From: CAVRXT01 sp963725655
GTDB lineage: Bacteria; Acidobacteriota; Terriglobia; Acidiferrales; UBA7541
Assembly: GCA_963725655.1 (NCBI GenBank)
Contig: CAVRYY010000001.1
Location: 2,418,001 to 2,482,000, forward strand
Direction of reading: 5' to 3'
Length of the DNA: 64,000 nucleotides
Every line of letters starts with the position of its first letter. Position 1 is the first letter of the stretch. The notes under the pieces were generated by a model, which was not told where the DNA came from, did no database searches, and saw only the letters and a list, made by a program, of their open reading frames with translations. This document shows positions 10,001 through 17,703 of this stretch, in pieces. The position numbers and the translations under genes were made by a program.

Positions 10001-10363
10001 GTGAGCGGCAACCCCAACTCCGGTCCGCATTCCGTCGCCCAGTTTTTCAACACCGCGGCTTTCTCCATCAACGCCCCGCTTACCTTCGGTGACTCGGGCC
10101 GCAACATCGTTACTGGCCCGGGATTTACCGACGTCGATTTCGCGCTGATGAAAAATACGGTGATCACGGAACGCCTGAAGATGCAATTTCGCGCCGAGTT
10201 CTTTAATATCCTCAACCATCCCAACTTCGCGCTGCCAAACAACGTCCTCAGCTCGCCTTCATTCGGAGCGTTGTATCAGACGCCCGACGTAGCACAGAAT
10301 AACGTCGGACTCGGCTCGGGCGGACCTCGGCTGATCCAATTTGGGCTGAAGTTTATCTTCTAA
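7064..10363 (+). CDS. TonB-dependent receptor with N-terminal carboxypeptidase-regulatory domain (Oar-like)
   Basis: A 1099-residue outer-membrane receptor. Residues 1-22 are a signal peptide ending in AFAQ. Residues about 25-105 are an Ig-like carboxypeptidase-regulatory domain (GEIAGAVHDPQAGVVPGAKI). A plug domain follows, with TLPLNGRNFAQLALLNAG and the Gly/Ser loop before SNNFMVDGIDNNN, both hallmarks of the acidobacterial Oar-like group. The remainder is a beta barrel, and the protein ends in phenylalanine as barrel proteins do (GLKFIF). The Shine-Dalgarno AAGGAGG is excellent. Such receptors import large ligands using TonB energy; the ligand is unknown. The gene lies between two exported or hydrolytic enzymes on the same strand. 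Confidence 0.93.
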   Translation: MSHRIFALIICLVIVAGPAFAQSNYGEIAGAVHDPQAGVVPGAKITITSTETGLVRTVTTPDNGSFRFPALPAGIYSLSAEKSGFALAKVERIEVLVDETATVEVALALAQSTNTVTVESGVAMTDTETAHLGGVIQESQVTTLPLNGRNFAQLALLNAGVSASGGGGGQQGGEGGVSGYSSNGQRSTSNNFMVDGIDNNNYEAGSVAQLPSIDSIQEFQVQTNNYAAEYGRSSGSIVNLVTKSGTNQLHGSAYEFLRNNDLDARNFFADPSFSAPELRLNQFGATLGGPIQKDKTFFFGNYEGFRQIAGITNLTNVPTDAERSGLFFNPATGQNVQVAVNPTSAQLFKLFPEPDTTQSGGNFVSSPNLTNNTNQYMLKMDHHLSNGTLTARYSYTGATIFYPFVPGQGTTAVPGYGVDDSETSHLASLGYTRFINPTTLNEFRFGFTRVTSVTYNQTGPQAATYGFNTGYPAGAPTGLGDIPNITFSGGLVSGVESTSNLGATGNNPSGNWINTLQWVDNFSHITPRHEWKFGAEVRNIRDNRLYDLYFNGQLGFTGSANPEGIPNPLVDFAEGLPSSSLKFDGNSGRSYRTTSYDFFAQDSFKLRPNLTLSYGLRYELNTVLHDATGRSSTWRPNLYTTYLSPTASQTDLAALQASGIATQAQLGGLYDGDHNNFAPRIGLAWSLGGSQHTVLRAGYGIFYDTVFGNIPGNVMLNPPFLPDYYISSPAWPQSFGTSGFPVLTVTEAKLATPYSQAWNFDIQHELPGKMLLDVAYVGTTGTHLPRFRQIDQAYTTQSQINALTPDVVTRMELLGIPPPVALFLSQNIALMPSIVRGPYFGFAQIFQAEDSMSSSYNALQAKLDKRIGHGLSFGIAYTYSKSLDGASDFFGSGANGSTIFPQDNYDTAAEKGLSDFDIRQRLVFNYIYTFPGMKGSAVAEHLTGGWEISGIVTAQTGQPFSVLTGLDQSSTGLGDDRANVSGNPNSGPHSVAQFFNTAAFSINAPLTFGDSGRNIVTGPGFTDVDFALMKNTVITERLKMQFRAEFFNILNHPNFALPNNVLSSPSFGALYQTPDVAQNNVGLGSGGPRLIQFGLKFIF

Positions 10364-10440
10364 GAAGCGAAAGGCGCCGAACCTTCCTCTCGACGCGAAT
10401 TCGGCGGCCACGCGGTGGGCGCGATCGGGGGGGTGATCAT

Positions 10441-11367
10441 ATGATGCGATTGTTCAAGAGCTGGAGAACGCAGGCCCTATCCGCGGGCGCGTTGTTGCTC
10501 GGCGTAGCGCTGATGGCCATCTCCGCGCCACCAGGTCCGCGCGTCGAGCCGCTGGGCCCAAATCTCTACGCCTATATTTCCGACAACGACGGCAGCGCCA
10601 ACTCCACTTTCCTGGTCGGCCCAACAAGCATTCTGGTGGTCGATGGCGGCTTGGACCGCACCGAAGGCGGGAAAATTCTGGGGGAGATTCGGAAGATCTC
10701 ACCGCTCCCCATCGCGTACATCGTCAACACTCATTACCACCCCGACCATCAAGGCGGAAATGGGGCGTTTGGTCCTGGGGTCACGGTCATCTCCTCCCCA
10801 TTTACCCGCGAGAAGACCATCGCCATCGCTGCCGCTACGTCCAAACCAGATCCGCAGCGAGCCCGGCCGGCCGGTCACGAATTCTTGTTTCGGCCGGCCA
10901 CGCTAACCCTCACTGACAAAATTACCATCTACCTTGGCGACGAGCCGGTCGAGATCATCCCGGCTTGGCCCGCACACACGATGGGCGATATTTATGTCTA
11001 TTTCCCGAAGGAACGTACCGTGGCGATGGGCGATCTCTATCTAACAAACAGCGTGCCTGCGATGGACGAAGGGAGCGCGGCGCATTGGATTCAGGACCTG
11101 GACCAGATTCTCGCGCTTCCCGCAGATCACTTCGTTCCTGGGCACTTCGAAGTCGGCACCAGACAAACTGTGCAGCACTTCCGCAATTACATGGCGGATC
11201 TCGATGCACAAGTGGTGCAATTGGCTCAGGCCGGCGCTACCGAGGAACAGGTGCGCCAAAAAATTCGGCTGCCGCAGTACCAGGATCTTCGGCAATACCC
11301 CAAATATCAGGCCACCTTCGGCGACAACGCCGCCGCGATCCTCAGCCAGATTCGTTCTCCGAAGTAA
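10441..11367 (+). CDS. Exported metallo-beta-lactamase-fold hydrolase
   Basis: A 308-residue protein with a signal peptide or signal anchor (residues about 10-30) followed by the MBL fold. The zinc motif HYHPDHQGG (HxHxDH) is intact near residue 99; the later ligands fit AHTMGD near 179 and VPGHFEVG near 230. The C-terminus carries an extra helical segment. Members of this periplasmic group resemble SoxH or quinoprotein-relay hydrolases; the substrate is not known. Two ATG codons in a row start the gene; the first was chosen arbitrarily. It is 77 bases downstream of the TonB-dependent receptor and may share its transcript. Confidence 0.85.
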   Translation: MMRLFKSWRTQALSAGALLLGVALMAISAPPGPRVEPLGPNLYAYISDNDGSANSTFLVGPTSILVVDGGLDRTEGGKILGEIRKISPLPIAYIVNTHYHPDHQGGNGAFGPGVTVISSPFTREKTIAIAAATSKPDPQRARPAGHEFLFRPATLTLTDKITIYLGDEPVEIIPAWPAHTMGDIYVYFPKERTVAMGDLYLTNSVPAMDEGSAAHWIQDLDQILALPADHFVPGHFEVGTRQTVQHFRNYMADLDAQVVQLAQAGATEEQVRQKIRLPQYQDLRQYPKYQATFGDNAAAILSQIRSPK

Positions 11368-11444
11368 TCGGCAGAGCGCGCAGGGCGAACCAGAGCGGGA
11401 CCAAGCACCCGCTACTCGCTTCCCTTCCGTTCAGTGACCTATGG

Positions 11445-11765
11445 CTATTCGTACCGCAGCGCGATGTGGGGATCAACGCGGGTGGCGCGGCGGGCAGGGA
11501 TGTAGCAGGCTAGTAAAGACACCCCCGAAAGTTACAGCGCAACACCGGCCAGCGTTATCGGGTCGGTCGCACTTATGCCGAAAAGCATACTGGCCATCAA
11601 CCGCGTCAATGTAAACACCGCCGCCAGGCCTACCCTACCCCTAGGACCACCATTCTTCCCGCGTCATTCAAGGTGGGAGCGAACCTCCTGGTCGAGATCG
11701 ACGTCCGCGCGGCGCGATGAAAAAAGATTGCGCAGAAAACTTTGGGCTTTCACCAGCAGCGGCAT
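11445..11765 (-). pseudogene. ADOP/MacB-like ABC permease, internally deleted
   Basis: Only the two ends of the gene remain. From 11765 down, an ATG starts MPLLVKAQSFLRNLFSSRR then DVDLDQEVRSHLE and stops at 11664; this is the standard start of acidobacterial duplicated orphan permeases. After about 25 bases, another stretch reads TRLMASMLFGISATDPITL, meets an in-frame TAA, and continues LLACYIPARRATRVDP to HIALRYE and a stop at 11445, which is the standard C-terminus. Full-length relatives have about 800 or more residues, so some 700 residues are missing. GAGAGGTG lies before the ATG and the start is 13 bases after the PadR gene stop, so it is still in the canonical padR-permease position. 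Confidence 0.9.
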
Positions 11766-11778
11766 GTTGAACACCTCT

Positions 11779-12111
11779 CTACGGTGTGTCTAAAGCCTGC
11801 GCGATCGCCCACGAGATGCGGCCCCATCGCTTGGTTTCCGCTTCCAGTTGCTTCGTTCCGGTCTTGGTCAGGCGGTAGTATTTCGCGCGGCGATTGTTTT
11901 CGGAGTCGCCCCAAAACGCCGATATCCATCCCTCTTCTTCCATACGGTGCAGTGCCGGAAAGAGGGAGCCGGGCTTCACAACAAAAGTGCCGCCGGTTAT
12001 CTGCTGGATTCTGCGGGAGACTCCCAAACCATGCATTTCGCCGGCGATCAGCGATTTCAGAATCAGCATGTCCAGGGTGCCCTGCAAAAGCGTGGTGGGT
12101 TCCGAGTTCAA
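11779..12111 (-). CDS. PadR family transcriptional regulator
   Basis: A 110-residue winged-helix repressor of the short PadR type. The core LQGTLDMLILKSLIAGEMHG leads into GVSRRIQQITGG and the recognition part VKPGSLFPALHRMEEEGWI; the wing is KYYRLTKTGTKQLE. Members of this size in Acidobacteriota nearly always sit just ahead of an ADOP permease gene and probably control it. Here the permease is reduced to a remnant (11445-11765), yet the regulator looks intact. Its own promoter holds two matched palindromes (12120-12171), which suggests autoregulation. Confidence 0.93.
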   Translation of the reverse strand: MNSEPTTLLQGTLDMLILKSLIAGEMHGLGVSRRIQQITGGTFVVKPGSLFPALHRMEEEGWISAFWGDSENNRRAKYYRLTKTGTKQLEAETKRWGRISWAIAQALDTP

Positions 12112-12119
12112 ACCGATCT

Positions 12120-12138
12120 CCTATCGAAGCGCTATAGG
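12120..12138. promoter_or_regulatory. Candidate PadR operator 1 (CCTAT-N9-ATAGG)
   Basis: A 19-base dyad, CCTAT nine bases ATAGG, lies 8 bases upstream of the padR ATG and directly downstream of the predicted -10. A bound repressor would cover the transcription start. It has the same half-sites and spacing as the dyad at 12153-12171. Confidence 0.6.
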
Positions 12139-12167
12139 AATATCGTGGCCTACCTATAGACTGTCAA
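12139..12167 (-). promoter_or_regulatory. Promoter of padR
   Basis: On the minus strand TTGACA (12167-12162) is followed after 17 bases by GATATT (12144-12139). The -35 lies inside operator 2 and the -10 abuts operator 1. Confidence 0.5.
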
Positions 12168-12171
12168 TAGG
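12153..12171. promoter_or_regulatory. Candidate PadR operator 2 (CCTAT-N9-ATAGG)
   Basis: The second 19-base dyad with identical half-sites and spacing; its centre is 33 bases from that of operator 1, about three helical turns, so two dimers would sit on the same face of the DNA. It contains the -35 hexamer of padR. Confidence 0.6.
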
Positions 12172-12368
12172 AAACCCCCGTTGGCGCCAAGCCTCTGCTT
12201 TATCCTGACCGCGAAAGAATTCCCTGCTAGCTGATTGGTAATGTGCCCATCAACCAAAATCATTTCCGTTACCCAAACCGTGTGGGGAAGTTATAAACTG
12301 GTATCAGCTCCCAGGCCCCGGCTACCCGTATTCGCTTAGCTTGATGAGATTGCGCCCGTCTTAATTTT

Positions 12369-13346
12369 ATGGACTACGAGAAGGAATTCAACGCGTCGCA
12401 GCAAGGCCCGATCCGTCTGGCCGTGCGCACTCCGCTGGAGCGGATATGGCGCGCTAGCCTGTGGTGTGCCGCGATCGGAATCGTCACCGCCATTGCCGCC
12501 GCCAACCCCTCCGCAGTGGGCGGGGCCTGGCGCAAGATCCAAAATATCGTGGCTCCCGGAAGTCTGCCGCCCGCCAGCACCAACGCACTGCCGGATAATT
12601 CCGACCGCTGGATCGAAGGCATCGATCATCTGCAGCCCCAAAGGCAAGCCGAACTTCTCGCCGAACAAGCCACCCGCAATCGTCCCCAAGCGGCGGAGAT
12701 GCTTACCCAGCGCGCCGGCCAGTGGAACGGCAAGATCACTTTGAGCCCGCGGCTTTCAGGGCTGCTTCAAACCGCCGTCAATTCCAACGATACCGCCGTC
12801 CGCGCGGCCGCTTTGGATACCTATCTAGCCGCGTACAACGTCCCCAAGACTCCGGCCGGCGCGGCGGCCATCGAGAAGCGAATCGCCGCCGAACCTTCTG
12901 CGCGGCCATGGGCGCTGTGGGCGGTAGGAGCGCTCGGAAACCGGGGCGTCGAACCGCTCGACGCCGCCATCACGCTATCGACTTACGCGCACGATCCCGA
13001 CGAGAAGATTCGAGTGTGGGCCATAGAGGGATTGGGAAACCTGGGCACGGACGCGACGGTTCAACTTCTGTTGAACGCCCTCAAGAACGATCCCTCGCCC
13101 CAAGTGAAAGAGCGCGCCGCGGCCAACTTGGCTCAATCCGGCATGCTCTCGCACGAACAGAGAATGAAAGCCACTCCGGCGCTGGTAACGCTGGCCGGTG
13201 ATCCGTCGTTCGACGTACCGACCCACCTTTGGATTTTCCAAGCGCTGATGGATATTACCGGCGAGCACTACGGAAACAACGTGGAAGCCTGGCAGAAGTG
13301 GCAGGCCCGCCAATTCACCGTGACGTTCGGCCCCGCGCCAAAGTAA
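12369..13346 (+). CDS. Membrane-anchored HEAT-repeat protein
   Basis: A 325-residue protein of unknown role. One transmembrane helix is predicted near residues 34-52, after a short cytoplasmic lead. The region from about 125 to 270 is made of helical pairs with HEAT-like pattern (TAVRAAALDTYLAAY, KIRVWAIEGLGNLG, QVKERAAANLAQSG), which usually form a protein-binding scaffold. No catalytic motif was seen. The start at 12369 is the only good ATG; TTAATTTT just upstream gives no clear ribosome binding site. Convergent with mog. Confidence 0.75.
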   Translation: MDYEKEFNASQQGPIRLAVRTPLERIWRASLWCAAIGIVTAIAAANPSAVGGAWRKIQNIVAPGSLPPASTNALPDNSDRWIEGIDHLQPQRQAELLAEQATRNRPQAAEMLTQRAGQWNGKITLSPRLSGLLQTAVNSNDTAVRAAALDTYLAAYNVPKTPAGAAAIEKRIAAEPSARPWALWAVGALGNRGVEPLDAAITLSTYAHDPDEKIRVWAIEGLGNLGTDATVQLLLNALKNDPSPQVKERAAANLAQSGMLSHEQRMKATPALVTLAGDPSFDVPTHLWIFQALMDITGEHYGNNVEAWQKWQARQFTVTFGPAPK

Positions 13347-13377
13347 CGAGTTCTGTCGCGGGCATTCTGTTTCGATG

Positions 13378-13854
13378 TTAATCGTGCCGCGCACCGTGCA
13401 GCACATCCACTGCGTGTTGCAAGATATCCGCAATGGCGTCGAGCGATTCGACGGCTCCGCGCGGGCTCCCCGGCAGATTCACTACCAGCGTCTCACCGCG
13501 CACTCCGGCCACCGCCCTCGAGAGCACCGCCCTCGGATTATGCTTGGTTCCCTCGGCGCGCATTCTTTCGCTAATTCCCGGCAACTGCTTTTCCAGAATT
13601 TCGGCAGTCCCCTCGGGCGTCACATCGCGCGGCCCAATCCCCGTCCCACCCGCCGTGAGAATCAGATCGAACTCACCCGAATCGGCGAAATCGGTTAGCA
13701 ACCTGGCCAGCCAGTGCTCGTCGTCGGCGACCACGGAAAGCTCCCCGGCGGCCCATCGCAATTTCTCACAGCGTTCGCGCAGCGCCGGGCCGGTGAGGTC
13801 TTGCCGGCTGCCGGCGGAAACGGTATCGCTGACGATTACAATTTTTACACGCAT
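13378..13854 (-). CDS. mog: Molybdopterin adenylyltransferase (MogA/MoaB type)
   Basis: Activates molybdopterin by adenylation before molybdate insertion by MoeA. The 158-residue protein matches the MoCF domain: VKIVIVSDTVSAG at the start, LILTAGGTGIGPRDVTPE as the MPT-binding loop, and LVVNLPGSPRGAVESLD near the end. It is the last gene of the purA-moeA-moaC-regulator-mog series, 18 bases after the response regulator gene. MogA and MoaB cannot be told apart with certainty, but the TGG-TG-x-x-RDVT motif is intact. Confidence 0.92.
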   Translation of the reverse strand: MRVKIVIVSDTVSAGSRQDLTGPALRERCEKLRWAAGELSVVADDEHWLARLLTDFADSGEFDLILTAGGTGIGPRDVTPEGTAEILEKQLPGISERMRAEGTKHNPRAVLSRAVAGVRGETLVVNLPGSPRGAVESLDAIADILQHAVDVLHGARHD

Positions 13855-13872
13855 GAAATTTTGGTTCCGATC

Positions 13873-14622
13873 TTAGGAGGTGGAAGGCTGCAGGTCTTCC
13901 GCGTCGCGCTCGCCTTCGTCGATCAAGCGCAAGCCTTCCATCAGCAAGCTGGTGGTGGAACGCGCGATGGTGTTGCGCTGGGGGGCCGCGTTAAAATCGA
14001 TTTCGAATTCGCCGTCCTTCCAGCGAATCGCCTCGTATACTGCCGCCTCGCCGGACAGCTCCTCCAGGCGCGCGTCCTTGCACTGCCCGGCCGCGAAATA
14101 CATAAGGCAGGTGCGGCCCGCCCGTCGAATGCTGATCGCGCACGATTTCTGGCCCATTTCCACCGACTGCATCAGGTCCAGAATACTCATCTCTTCCAGA
14201 CGGCCGTGTACGATGCCGGGACGATGCGCGTGACTCTGTAATTTTTCGAGAGCCAGGCGGTCGATCACTTTTTTTGCGCGGCGCACCACGTCCTTCACGA
14301 AAAATGGCTTGGGAAGGAATTCCTCTACGCCATCGACCAGCGAGCGCAGTTTCTCTTCGATGTCCCCGCGGCTCGCCAGAAAAATAAACGGTATGTGGTT
14401 GGTTTGCGGACGGGCTCTCAACTTTTCGTAAAGTTGCCGGCCATCCAGCCCGGGCATCTTGTAATCGCAGATCACCAGATCGGGCGGCTCCTCGACGATT
14501 TTCAGCAACGCATCGGCGCCATCCGCCGCGGCGTGGGCCTCGCAATGCGGCGCCAATCCCTTCATCAAGAGATCCAGGACCAGCGCGTTATCGTCGACCA
14601 CCAGAACTTTGACCTGTTTCAT
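13873..14622 (-). CDS. Response regulator with C-terminal DUF4388 (PatA-like) domain
   Basis: A 249-residue protein. Residues 1-120 form a receiver domain: KVLVVDDNALVLD (acidic pair), VICDYKMPGLDG with the phosphoacceptor aspartate near residue 52, and FLPKPF with the conserved lysine. Residues about 135-235 fit DUF4388 (EEMSILDLMQSVEMGQKSC, then the GEAAVYEAIRWKDGEFEI element), a domain common in PatA-like regulators. There is no DNA-binding domain. Its ATG overlaps the moaC stop by four bases (ATGA), so it is translationally coupled inside a molybdenum cofactor operon, which is an unusual place for it. The reading frame stays open upstream but that part is antisense to moaC. Confidence 0.88.
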   Translation of the reverse strand: MKQVKVLVVDDNALVLDLLMKGLAPHCEAHAAADGADALLKIVEEPPDLVICDYKMPGLDGRQLYEKLRARPQTNHIPFIFLASRGDIEEKLRSLVDGVEEFLPKPFFVKDVVRRAKKVIDRLALEKLQSHAHRPGIVHGRLEEMSILDLMQSVEMGQKSCAISIRRAGRTCLMYFAAGQCKDARLEELSGEAAVYEAIRWKDGEFEIDFNAAPQRNTIARSTTSLLMEGLRLIDEGERDAEDLQPSTS

Positions 14623-15158
14623 CGCTGCTTGCGCCCCAACCCCGATCGCACGTAATGGCCGCTGCGGCCACCCTTCTTCTCCAGCAAGCGGAGGTCCGTA
14701 ATGGTCATGCCCCGCTCCACTGCCTTGCACATGTCGTAAATCGTTAGCGCCGCGACAGATGCCGCCACCAGCGCTTCCATCTCGACACCGGTAGGCCCGG
14801 AGGTGGTGACCGTAGAAGTAATCTCCATTCCATTTTGGCATAGCACGGCGCGCACATCTACGTGCGTCAGCATCAGGGGGTGACAAAGAGGAATCAGCTC
14901 CGAGGTGCGTTTGGCGGCGCTGATCCCGGCGATTCGGGCCACTTCCAGCGGGTCGCCCTTGGGATTTCTCGTCCGCCGCAGCATAGCGACCGTGGAACGG
15001 CGCATGCGCACGAACGCTCCGGCAACCGCGGTTCGTTCGGTCACCGCCTTTTCGGAAACGTCCACCATCCGAACTTGCCCGGCGGCGTCGAAGTGCGATA
15101 GCTGTTTCGCTGCGCGCGCCGGCTTCCCCCGTTTCCCTTCCCTCCGAGCCTCGCTCAT
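14619..15158 (-). CDS. moaC: Cyclic pyranopterin monophosphate synthase
   Basis: Works with MoaA to convert GTP to cyclic pyranopterin monophosphate, the first step of molybdenum cofactor synthesis. The 179-residue protein holds the family motifs ELIPLCHPLMLTHVDV and GPTGVEMEALVAAS, followed by YDMCKAVERGM with the catalytic lysine. There is an extra basic N-terminal extension of about 20 residues. Both ends overlap neighbours by ATGA: with moeA upstream and the response regulator downstream. Confidence 0.96.
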   Translation of the reverse strand: MSEARREGKRGKPARAAKQLSHFDAAGQVRMVDVSEKAVTERTAVAGAFVRMRRSTVAMLRRTRNPKGDPLEVARIAGISAAKRTSELIPLCHPLMLTHVDVRAVLCQNGMEITSTVTTSGPTGVEMEALVAASVAALTIYDMCKAVERGMTITDLRLLEKKGGRSGHYVRSGLGRKQR

Positions 15159-16393
15159 AGCGAACCCCGGCGCGGCATCACGTCCACCAACTCACCCGCG
15201 GCAAGACGAAGATGTTCGGGACGCACCACCAAAAAGCAGTTTGACTGCGTCAGCCCCACGATGTCCGCGGAACCTTGGTGAGTTAACTCGGTGACGATCG
15301 GCTCGCCGGACTCCCAACTCACCCGCGCCGGAATGAAGTGGGTGAGCGCTGCCGTCCGTTCGACCGCCGCCGCGAGGCGCGCACGAAACAACGGCGTCGA
15401 GCGCGGATCCTCGCCGCTGAGTATGTCGATGGCGAGCGTGGCGAAGAGTTCAAAGGTAACCATCGTCGACACCGGATTCCCCGGCAGCCCGAAGACCGGC
15501 TTCCCGCCGCATTTCGCGAATACCGCGGGGTGCCCCGGACGAATGTCGACGCTATCAAACAGAAATTCCGCCCCCAATTCGCGAAGCACTTCTTCCACCA
15601 GATCGTACTTCCCTTTGGACACGCCTCCGCTCAGCACCAGCATGTCTTCTTGGAGCCCCTGAGGGATGAGTTCGTGCAGGTCCTCCAAGCTGTCGGCCGC
15701 GTTCCCTAATTGTACCGGGCGCGCGCCGGAAAGCACCACCTGCGCGGCGAGCGAGACGCAATTGCTATTTCGAATCTGGTACGCGGCCGGCTGAGCGTCG
15801 ATCGGAACCACCTCATCCCCGGTGGAAAGTAGCGCCACGGTTGGACGCCGCGCCACACGAAGCCGCGCAGAGCCAACCTGCGCCGCCAACGCGAGCTCCG
15901 CGTAGCCCAGCCGCTGGCCGCGGCGTAACACTTTATTTCCCTGTGCCGCTTCGGTGCCGGCAAAGACAATATTCTGCCCGGACCTCGCTGTGCGGTCGAA
16001 CACGATGAGGTCAACCGCGCACGCCGGTCCAGGCTCGGTGTATTCCACCATCACCACCGCGTCGGCTCCGCGAGGAATCGGCGCACCGGTCATAATCAGC
16101 ACGCATTGGCCCATGGCGACTTCGCCATTAAAGGCGGTGCCGGCCCTGCATTCACCGATCAGGCGAAGAGTGCGCGGCGCTTCGGCTACGTCCGCGGAGC
16201 GCACCGCGTAGCCGTCGCGCATGGCGCGGTCGAATGACGGGTAGTCGCGGTCGGCGAATATATCCTGGAGCAGAATGCGTCCGACGGCATCCGCCAGATG
16301 GGTGTTCAGGTCCAATTCTTCAGAGGGGATTTCGTGGCGCAGGTCGAGCGTGACGTCGGTGACGATCTGCCGAGCCGCTCGATAGGACAGCAT
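15155..16393 (-). CDS. moeA: Molybdopterin molybdenumtransferase
   Basis: Inserts molybdate into adenylated molybdopterin. The 412-residue length fits MoeA. Landmarks are DRAMRDGYAVRSAD near the N-terminus, VLIMTGAPIPRGADAVVMVE, the MPT-binding loop LSGGVSKGKYDLV, and PVFGLPGNPVSTMV. The C-terminal domain IV ends with a typical LVDVMPRRG. The start is ATG five bases after the purA stop, so both genes are in one transcript. It overlaps moaC by four bases. Confidence 0.95.
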   Translation of the reverse strand: MLSYRAARQIVTDVTLDLRHEIPSEELDLNTHLADAVGRILLQDIFADRDYPSFDRAMRDGYAVRSADVAEAPRTLRLIGECRAGTAFNGEVAMGQCVLIMTGAPIPRGADAVVMVEYTEPGPACAVDLIVFDRTARSGQNIVFAGTEAAQGNKVLRRGQRLGYAELALAAQVGSARLRVARRPTVALLSTGDEVVPIDAQPAAYQIRNSNCVSLAAQVVLSGARPVQLGNAADSLEDLHELIPQGLQEDMLVLSGGVSKGKYDLVEEVLRELGAEFLFDSVDIRPGHPAVFAKCGGKPVFGLPGNPVSTMVTFELFATLAIDILSGEDPRSTPLFRARLAAAVERTAALTHFIPARVSWESGEPIVTELTHQGSADIVGLTQSNCFLVVRPEHLRLAAGELVDVMPRRGSL

Positions 16394-16398
16394 TTCCG

Positions 16399-17703
16399 CT
16401 AGAGCCAGCCCGCAAGCTTGCTGCCTGGGGCGACGATAGTGGCATCACGTTCCGGGCCCGTTGAAATCATGCCGATCTCCACTTGCAGCTGGTCGGAAAT
16501 AAACTTGAGATAATCGCGGGCCTTTTCCGGCAGATGCTTTAACTCGCGAATCGCGGAAGTGGGCGTCTGCCATCCCGGAAGCGTCTCGTATTCCGGTGTA
16601 ACATTGCAGAGAATATCCAGGTCCGCCGGCATTTCCGTCAGCGGCCGGCCCTTGTAGCGGTAGCCGGTGCAGACCTGAATTTCAGAGCGTTCGTCGAAAA
16701 CGTCGAGCTTGGTGATCACCAGCGAATCCATGCCGTTCAATAGTTTGGCGTAGCGCAGGTTCTCCAGGTCCAGCCAGCCGCAGCGCCGCGGGCGCCCGGT
16801 AACCGCGCCGAATTCCTTGCCGCGGTCGCGGACTTCGCTGGCTTCCAGGTCTGGCATCTCGGTAGGAAAAGGGCCGCTACCGACGCGCGTAGTATAGGCC
16901 TTCGAGACACATACCACGCCAGTAATTTTTGTCGGTGGCACGCCCAGCCCGGTGCACACCCCGCCGGAGATCGCGCTGGAAGAAGTGACGTAAGGATAGG
17001 TGCCGTGGTCGATGTCGAGCATGGTGCCCTGCGCGCCTTCGAACAGTATCGATTCGCCCTTATCCATCGAACGTTCGATTAAATAGCTGGTATCGACGAT
17101 CAAATCCTTCAGGCGCTCGCCCAGCGCCAGGTATTGCTCCATAACGCCGGTGTCATCGAGCGTTCGGCCGTAGGTGCCTTGGCTGATCGCGCGCTTTTCC
17201 TGAATCACGCGCTCGAATTTCTCTCGAAACCCATTGGCATCGAGCAGGTCGCAGGCACGAATGCCGCGCCGCGCCATTTTGTCTTCGTAAGCAGGGCCGA
17301 TTCCGCGCGAGGTGGTGCCGATCTTGCCTTCGCCGCGGGCGGCTTCAGCCGCTTTGTCGAGCTCGCGATGATAAGGGAAAACCAGATGCGCGCGATTGCT
17401 GAGGAATAAGCGGCCGCGATACTCCACGCCGGCTTTTAGAAGATTGTCGAGTTCGGCTACCAGCGCCACGACATCGACCACCGTGCCGGGACCGATGATG
17501 GCCTTTTTGCCGGGCCGCAGAATGCCGCTGGGAATGAGTTGCAGGATGAATTTCAGGTTGTCAAAAATTACGGTGTGGCCGGCATTGTGCCCGCCGGCAT
17601 AACGCGCCACGATATCAAACGACGCGGCGAGGTAGTCTACCACCTTGCCTTTGCCCTCGTCCCCCCACTGCGCGCCGACCACTACGATTGCCTTTGCCTT
17701 CAT
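16399..17703 (-). CDS. purA: Adenylosuccinate synthetase
   Basis: Catalyses the GTP-dependent joining of aspartate to IMP, the committed step to AMP. At 434 residues it is the usual size. The N-terminal GTP loop VVGAQWGDEGKGKVVDYLA is intact, as are the IMP loop NAGHTV, FEGAQGTMLDIDHGTYPYVT, and GAVTGRPRRCGWLD. It leads the run of molybdenum cofactor genes with a 5-base gap to moeA; the linkage of purine and cofactor genes is likely only operonic. Confidence 0.97.
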   Translation of the reverse strand: MKAKAIVVVGAQWGDEGKGKVVDYLAASFDIVARYAGGHNAGHTVIFDNLKFILQLIPSGILRPGKKAIIGPGTVVDVVALVAELDNLLKAGVEYRGRLFLSNRAHLVFPYHRELDKAAEAARGEGKIGTTSRGIGPAYEDKMARRGIRACDLLDANGFREKFERVIQEKRAISQGTYGRTLDDTGVMEQYLALGERLKDLIVDTSYLIERSMDKGESILFEGAQGTMLDIDHGTYPYVTSSSAISGGVCTGLGVPPTKITGVVCVSKAYTTRVGSGPFPTEMPDLEASEVRDRGKEFGAVTGRPRRCGWLDLENLRYAKLLNGMDSLVITKLDVFDERSEIQVCTGYRYKGRPLTEMPADLDILCNVTPEYETLPGWQTPTSAIRELKHLPEKARDYLKFISDQLQVEIGMISTGPERDATIVAPGSKLAGWL

